From: JBDNFP01 sp041689775
GTDB taxonomy: Bacteria; Bacteroidota; Bacteroidia; Cytophagales; Spirosomataceae
Direction: 5' to 3'
Assembly: GCA_041689775.1 (NCBI GenBank)
Contig: JBDNFP010000280.1
Span: forward strand, 1-9,608
Length of the DNA stretch: 9,608 nt
Shown here piece by piece: positions 7,061 to 9,608 of the stretch. Position 1 is the first letter of the stretch. Each line of letters begins with the position of its first letter. The position numbers were made by a program, and so were the translations under genes. A model generated the notes under the pieces. The model was given only the letters and a program-made list of their open reading frames with translations, had not been told where the DNA came from and did not search any database.

Positions 7061-8375
7061 GCCTGTTTCTAAATTGCTTAGGTTTGTTTTTGGTTCTGTA
7101 TTGATCGGCCTTTCTGGGGAAGCTTCTATTGGTCCTTACAGGTTCTATATTTTGAGCAAATACCTTTGCGAGATAAGCCAATGTTTGTTGAGGGTTTTTT
7201 CCTAATAGCAAATCCACTATTTTTTCTCTGAGCAGACTTACGCTTACCGTAATATTGACTTGGTAATGATGTTGTCGGTGGTTGTACTTCTGCTGAATCT
7301 GCTGATTGACCTCTTCTCTAAGTAGTGCTTCCAGGTTGGACACCAGTAAGGTAATGTAAAAATCCTGCATGATTACCCTTTGACTCACACCGGAAAAATG
7401 TTCTATATGCAGGGCGTTTTTTAGCATGTCGAAGCGGGTTTCTACTCCCCAACGTTGCTGGTACAGGTTTTTGAAAATAGCGGTAGGGTACAGCTCATCG
7501 TCCAGCAGTGAACTTATAAGTATCTCTATTTCCCCGGTGGAAAGCTCTACCCGTACCATCCTGACAGTTATTGGGGTATGGTGATCATAGGGTTTATGTT
7601 TTACGCACTCATTCTTGCCTATTGTTAGATCTACAAGCTGGCTGGATACTCCTGAACGGACAAAATCACAGACCGCGTTGTTCCACGTTACTTTGGCTCG
7701 CATGACAAAATCAATACCACCCTGGTGGTGTTGAAAGATAAAGTCGAAGGAAGGGTAGCCCCGGTCGTAAATTACCAAATCTCCCGGACTCAATACGGCT
7801 AGGTGGGATTCAGCCAGCACTCGCTCTCCATCTTTGTAGCGGCCTAGTTGTCCGTCTAAGACCAAATCGTTGAGCACATCATACAACAGCGAGATGCGAG
7901 CCTGCACCCGAAGTGTCTTGTGTTGGTTGGCGTAGGTACCATATTGCTGCTCTAACTCAGCCGTGTGGGGCAGCTCGATGATGCTACCATCAATGGCTAG
8001 TAGCCGCTTGCCTTGCCATAGCTTCACATTGAGCTCGTTTTCGGTGTAGAATTCGCGACACAGATGGTGTAGTCCATCACGAAAAAATTCCGGCCGGAGT
8101 TTCTGGCGACTTTGACAGAAGGCACTTGCCGTCAAGTTAATAGACTCTTCTTTCAGGGTCAGCTCGACCAACCGATCATAGAAGTAGTGGATTTCCAAGG
8201 CAATCTTTTTGCGTAAGGCTTTTAGCATCAGCGTAACCAAGAAGGTGAAGGGAAGCTTTCGGTTACGAGTAAAGTCACCTGGATTCTGTTTGTTATGATC
8301 GGGTAGGATCTCGACCAATAAAAAGCAACGTAAACTTGCCAATAGTTCTAGATTCGTCTTTTTTTCATCATACAA
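7047..8375 (-). CDS. IS4-family DDE transposase
   Basis: A 442-residue transposase filling the element. It has the catalytic triad of the IS4 DDE_Tnp_1 fold: D129 in LLAIDGS, D204 in VIYDRGYPS, and E312 in the YREK signature Y305-x2-R308-x3-E312-x6-K319 (YQQRWGVETRFDMLK). The insertion between the second Asp and the Glu is the beta-rich domain usual in this family. The C-terminus is basic (about 414-440). It cuts at the 19-bp inverted repeats and moves the element by cut-and-paste. The frame begins at a TTG (8373-8375), with a stop two codons upstream. The only nearby ATGs (8369-8371 and 8366-8368) are in another frame and reach this one only by a -1 slip on the A AAA AAG run. The start is therefore uncertain by a few residues, but the catalytic domain is intact. 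Confidence 0.95.
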   Translation of the reverse strand: MYDEKKTNLELLASLRCFLLVEILPDHNKQNPGDFTRNRKLPFTFLVTLMLKALRKKIALEIHYFYDRLVELTLKEESINLTASAFCQSRQKLRPEFFRDGLHHLCREFYTENELNVKLWQGKRLLAIDGSIIELPHTAELEQQYGTYANQHKTLRVQARISLLYDVLNDLVLDGQLGRYKDGERVLAESHLAVLSPGDLVIYDRGYPSFDFIFQHHQGGIDFVMRAKVTWNNAVCDFVRSGVSSQLVDLTIGKNECVKHKPYDHHTPITVRMVRVELSTGEIEILISSLLDDELYPTAIFKNLYQQRWGVETRFDMLKNALHIEHFSGVSQRVIMQDFYITLLVSNLEALLREEVNQQIQQKYNHRQHHYQVNITVSVSLLREKIVDLLLGKNPQQTLAYLAKVFAQNIEPVRTNRSFPRKADQYRTKNKPKQFRNRRSNL

Positions 8376-8389
8376 AGATCAACTTATTC

Positions 8390-8408
8390 CTTAACTTAAT
8401 GACATTGG
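8390..8408 (-). repeat. IS terminal inverted repeat (transposase 5' end)
   Basis: CTTAACTTAATGACATTGG, an exact inverted copy of 7027-7045. It ends 15 bases before the TTG start of the transposase, so any promoter of the transposase must overlap the inverted repeat or lie outside the element. Confidence 0.95.
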
Positions 8409-8416
8409 CCGAGCAA
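8409..8416. repeat. Target-site duplication, right copy
   Basis: CCGAGCAA, identical to 7019-7026. It is followed by CGGCGGG, the end of the interrupted R2 repeat. Confidence 0.92.
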
Positions 8417-8426
8417 CGGCGGGGAA
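8417..8426 (+). repeat. Right-hand remnant of the split R2 repeat
   Basis: CGGCGGGGAA corresponds to 5742-5750 of R1 (one extra G), completing the R2 copy broken by the insertion sequence. Beyond it the two loci no longer match, which marks the repeat's end. Confidence 0.75.
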
Positions 8427-8453
8427 ATAAATAAAGGGGTTAGTTCTTGAATG

Positions 8454-8508
8454 AATAGCAAAGCGGCCCGTACCGGATGGTGCGGGCCGCTTTGTGTATG
8501 AGGGATTT
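8454..8508. repeat. 55-bp direct repeat, copy 2
   Basis: Same orientation as 5525-5579, with 52 of 55 identical bases. Together the copies bracket the gene at 5827, the palindromic repeats and the insertion sequence. Confidence 0.9.
8460..8493. terminator. Bidirectional terminator-like hairpin after the XRE gene
   Basis: The stems 8460-8474 and 8479-8493 pair over 15 bp with one T.G wobble around GGAT. It lies 33 bases beyond the stop codon of the minus-strand regulator and would end its transcript. It also faces the insertion sequence. As in the other copy, there is no long U-run outside the stem. Confidence 0.65.
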
Positions 8509-8526
8509 TGAGTTATTTTGCTTGGT

Positions 8527-8904
8527 TTAGCCTAGGCAAGGCTGACACGCCAGCCAAATGACGAAGAGGTTTACTCCCCCCCCCCCGTTTTTACTCATTA
8601 AAGAACGGATTTGCTCCTGCAGGTTTTGAATGATACGCTCGTAGTGCTGCCGTTCTTTATCCGTTAGGGCCGCACGCTCGGGAGCGGTGGCTTGGAGCAC
8701 CATTTGATAGTCAAAATCCAGGAGTTGGGAAACTTCTACTTCCAGAATTTCGGCGAGGTGGCGCAGCCGCTCGGGCGAAATCGCCGCTGTGCCGCGTTCG
8801 AGTTTACTGTACGCCGTTTGGCAAATACCCAGGCGTAGGCCCATGTAGTACTGACTGTAACCGCGTAGCTCGCGCAGTTTGCACACTTTTTGTCCAAGAG
8901 TCAT
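8527..8904 (-). CDS. XRE-family helix-turn-helix regulator with a poly-G tract in its tail
   Basis: A 125-residue DNA-binding protein. Residues about 6-63 form an XRE/Cro-type helix-turn-helix domain: KVCKLRELRGYSQYYMGLRL, then the recognition region GICQTAYSKLERGTAAISPERL, then LAEILEVEVSQLL. A charged, probably coiled-coil helix follows (about 80-104, DKERQHYERIIQNLQEQIRSL), likely for dimerisation. This layout is common for small Bacteroidota regulators. After it come KNGGGG, read from 11 consecutive Gs, and a hydrophobic tail VNLFVIWLACQPCLG, which looks unlike the rest of the protein. With 10 Gs the frame ends at once (GGGE, stop); with 12 Gs it gives another tail of about 20 residues. 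The natural C-terminus may therefore be the 10-G form, by either slippage or a miscalled homopolymer. The target is unknown; autoregulation is possible. Confidence 0.85.
   Translation of the reverse strand: MTLGQKVCKLRELRGYSQYYMGLRLGICQTAYSKLERGTAAISPERLRHLAEILEVEVSQLLDFDYQMVLQATAPERAALTDKERQHYERIIQNLQEQIRSLMSKNGGGGVNLFVIWLACQPCLG
8576..8586. repeat. Homopolymer of 11 C (11 G in the regulator's coding strand)
   Basis: Eleven consecutive Cs lie inside the 3' part of the XRE gene. Tracts of this length are prone to slipped-strand mispairing and to sequencing miscounts. Each change of one base switches the C-terminus among three frames. Confidence 0.95.
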
Positions 8905-8969
8905 AGTGAGGATTGGTGATCATGGTTGGAGTTTGGGTTAAGTTTTAGCTGTGTGCATCGTACGAATTC

Positions 8970-8999
8970 CAAAAATAAGTATCTTTTTCTAACGTGCAA
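8970..8999 (-). promoter_or_regulatory. Consensus-like Bacteroidota promoter of the XRE gene
   Basis: Read on the minus strand, TTG (8999-8997), a spacer of 19 bases, and TATTTTTG (8977-8970) match the phylum's -33 TTG / -7 TAnnTTTG pattern exactly. Transcription would start near 8963 and leave a leader of about 60 bases before the ATG at 8904. No Shine-Dalgarno sequence is present. Confidence 0.6.
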
Positions 9000-9069
9000 G
9001 CTATCAGGCTGCTTAGTTATTCAACGGTCAATTTGGGTTTGTAGGAAAGTGCGTGACCTACCTAACTGG

Positions 9070-9086
9070 AGTGCTAATTTAGCACT
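9070..9086. promoter_or_regulatory. Operator-like palindrome 1
   Basis: AGTGCTAA-T-TTAGCACT is a perfect 8-bp inverted repeat with a single central base, the shape of a dimeric helix-turn-helix operator. It lies about 70 bases upstream of the XRE -33 box, so binding there would suit activation, looping, or control of an unseen promoter. A second stem (GCACTT/AAGTGC, 9082-9098) overlaps its right arm. Confidence 0.4.
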
Positions 9087-9190
9087 TCGGGAAAGTGCAA
9101 TTTCTAGCTTCTTTTCTTTGTGTTTTACATTATGTGGCCTTCTTTTTGTGCAAAAATCTACTTTGTGACGTATATCTCTAAATCTGGAAA

Positions 9191-9207
9191 AGTGCTAAAT
9201 TAGTACC
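9191..9207. promoter_or_regulatory. Operator-like palindrome 2
   Basis: AGTGCTAA-A-TTAGTACC repeats the left arm of the 9070 palindrome exactly and keeps the right arm with two changes. The centres are 121 bases apart. Recurrence of the same sequence suggests a shared binding protein; that it is the adjacent XRE regulator is inference. Confidence 0.35.
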
Positions 9208-9371
9208 TAGACATTTTTTGATGAAAGATTTTCTTCTTGTAGGTTTGGTGCAACCAATGAGACGCACAGCGGCCGATGTGCGTGGAAAGATATAGGTAAA
9301 GCGAGCAAGAACCTTTTGCATAGGAGATCAACTCCCCGAATGCCCCCTACATCTTTAGAATCATTTTGGTT

Positions 9372-9416
9372 AAAAAAAGCCCCGTGCAGGTTTGGCGACA
9401 CAACACGGGGGCTTTT
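9372..9416 (-). terminator. Intrinsic terminator on the minus strand
   Basis: GCCCCGTG (9379-9386) pairs with CACGGGGGC (9404-9412) with one bulged base, flanked by further A/T pairing. Read on the minus strand the stem is followed by seven Ts (9378-9372), a proper intrinsic terminator. It would end a transcript entering from the right edge. Confidence 0.75.
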
Positions 9417-9486
9417 CAAAACAGTTCAAATAATTTTTCAACTATTCGAATCCGAGGCAAAATTATGAAAATAGGACTTTCGCAAA

Positions 9487-9608
9487 TCATGCGAATTTAA
9501 TAGTTGGCCGGGTCAGTTGCGTGCGCAAATAATCACTTAGCAAACCATACTTCAATTGATAAACAGTTGTCTGACAGTCGTAAGCGATCTGCGTAAGCCT
9601 GAGCCAAA
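9487..9608 (-). CDS. Possible 3' end of a gene entering from the right edge
   Basis: On the minus strand the frame starting at 9606 stays open for 39 codons to TGA at 9487-9489. It ends in a mixed sequence with TVYQLKYGLL and DYLRTQLTRP. The minus-strand terminator at 9372-9416 begins about 70 bases later, which is where one would expect it. However, another frame is open for 24 codons in the same place, the length is too short to be decisive, and I recognise no family. A structured RNA ending at the terminator is an alternative. A small hairpin (TTCGCA/TGCGAA, 9479-9495) covers the stop codon. Confidence 0.25.
   Translation of the reverse strand, partial: WLRLTQIAYDCQTTVYQLKYGLLSDYLRTQLTRPTIKFA

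Larger units (their letters stand above)
7027..8408 (-). mobile_element. Complete IS4-family insertion sequence, 1382 bp
   Basis: The element is bounded by perfect 19-bp terminal inverted repeats (7027-7045 and 8390-8408, CCAATGTCATTAAGTTAAG), flanked by the 8-bp direct repeat CCGAGCAA, and filled by one transposase gene on the minus strand. Perfect ends, perfect duplication and an uninterrupted transposase indicate recent, probably still active, insertion. The target was the palindromic repeat R2. The element's name cannot be given without a database comparison. Confidence 0.96.
8905..9371. other. Gene-free region upstream of the XRE gene
   Basis: No open frame here has protein-family character. 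The plus-strand frame from 8926 and the minus-strand frame from 9419 look accidental; the latter starts inside the terminator hairpin. The region holds the XRE promoter, two similar palindromes (9070, 9191), repeated GGAAAGTGC words (9044, 9090, and GGAAAAGTGC at 9186), and small hairpins (TTGGT-GCA-ACCAA at 9245-9257; ACGCAC/GTGCGT at 9262-9283). Confidence 0.5.

Noticed and set aside
8926..9168. An 80-codon plus-strand open frame
   Set aside because: It is antisense to the XRE promoter, crosses the operator-like palindrome and has an unordered composition, so it is probably accidental.
9207..9419. A 70-codon minus-strand open frame
   Set aside because: Its start lies inside the strong terminator hairpin, so it would not be transcribed from upstream, and it has no family features.
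9440..9460. TTCGAATCC, resembling a tRNA T-loop
   Set aside because: The flanking five bases do not pair, and no acceptor, D or anticodon arm can be built around it.

Overview
The window comes from a member of the Bacteroidota, most likely the Cytophagales/Spirosomaceae side of the phylum. Three things point there: a giant PKD/Ig-like surface protein ending in the gliding-motility (type B) sorting domain of the type IX secretion system (T9SS); a PorP/SprF-family outer-membrane protein next to it; and promoters of the Bacteroidota form (TTG, about 19 bases, TAnnTTTG) with AT-rich leaders that lack Shine-Dalgarno sequences. The genus assignment is inference.

Left part (1-5472): a 1344-residue T9SS-secreted protein on the minus strand (182-4216) is divergent from a PorP/SprF-like protein on the plus strand (4438-5472), with 221 bases of shared upstream DNA. 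PorP/SprF proteins are known partners for secretion or surface anchoring of type B cargo, so the two probably work together.

Middle part (5473-8526): an accessory-looking segment. It holds a lower-GC lipid-face/secreted protein of unknown role with a carboxypeptidase-regulatory-like N-terminal domain (5827-6690), set among a mosaic of dispersed palindromic repeats (5588-5750 and 6729-7026). One repeat copy is split by a complete IS4-family insertion sequence (7027-8408). This element has perfect 19-bp terminal inverted repeats, an 8-bp target duplication and an intact DDE/YREK transposase. The whole segment is bracketed by two nearly identical 55-bp direct repeats (5525-5579 and 8454-8508), each carrying a 15-bp-stem terminator-like hairpin.

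Right part (8527-9608): a small XRE-family regulator on the minus strand (8527-8904) has an 11-G tract in its C-terminal coding region that decides which of three tails is made. Upstream is a near-consensus promoter and two similar operator-like palindromes. A minus-strand intrinsic terminator lies at 9372-9416, and the tail of a possible gene enters from the right edge. No tRNA, rRNA or CRISPR array was seen. I did not find a clearly new defence or metabolic system; the most interesting material is the repeat mosaic with its IS insertion, the nested direct repeats, and the poly-G tract in the regulator.
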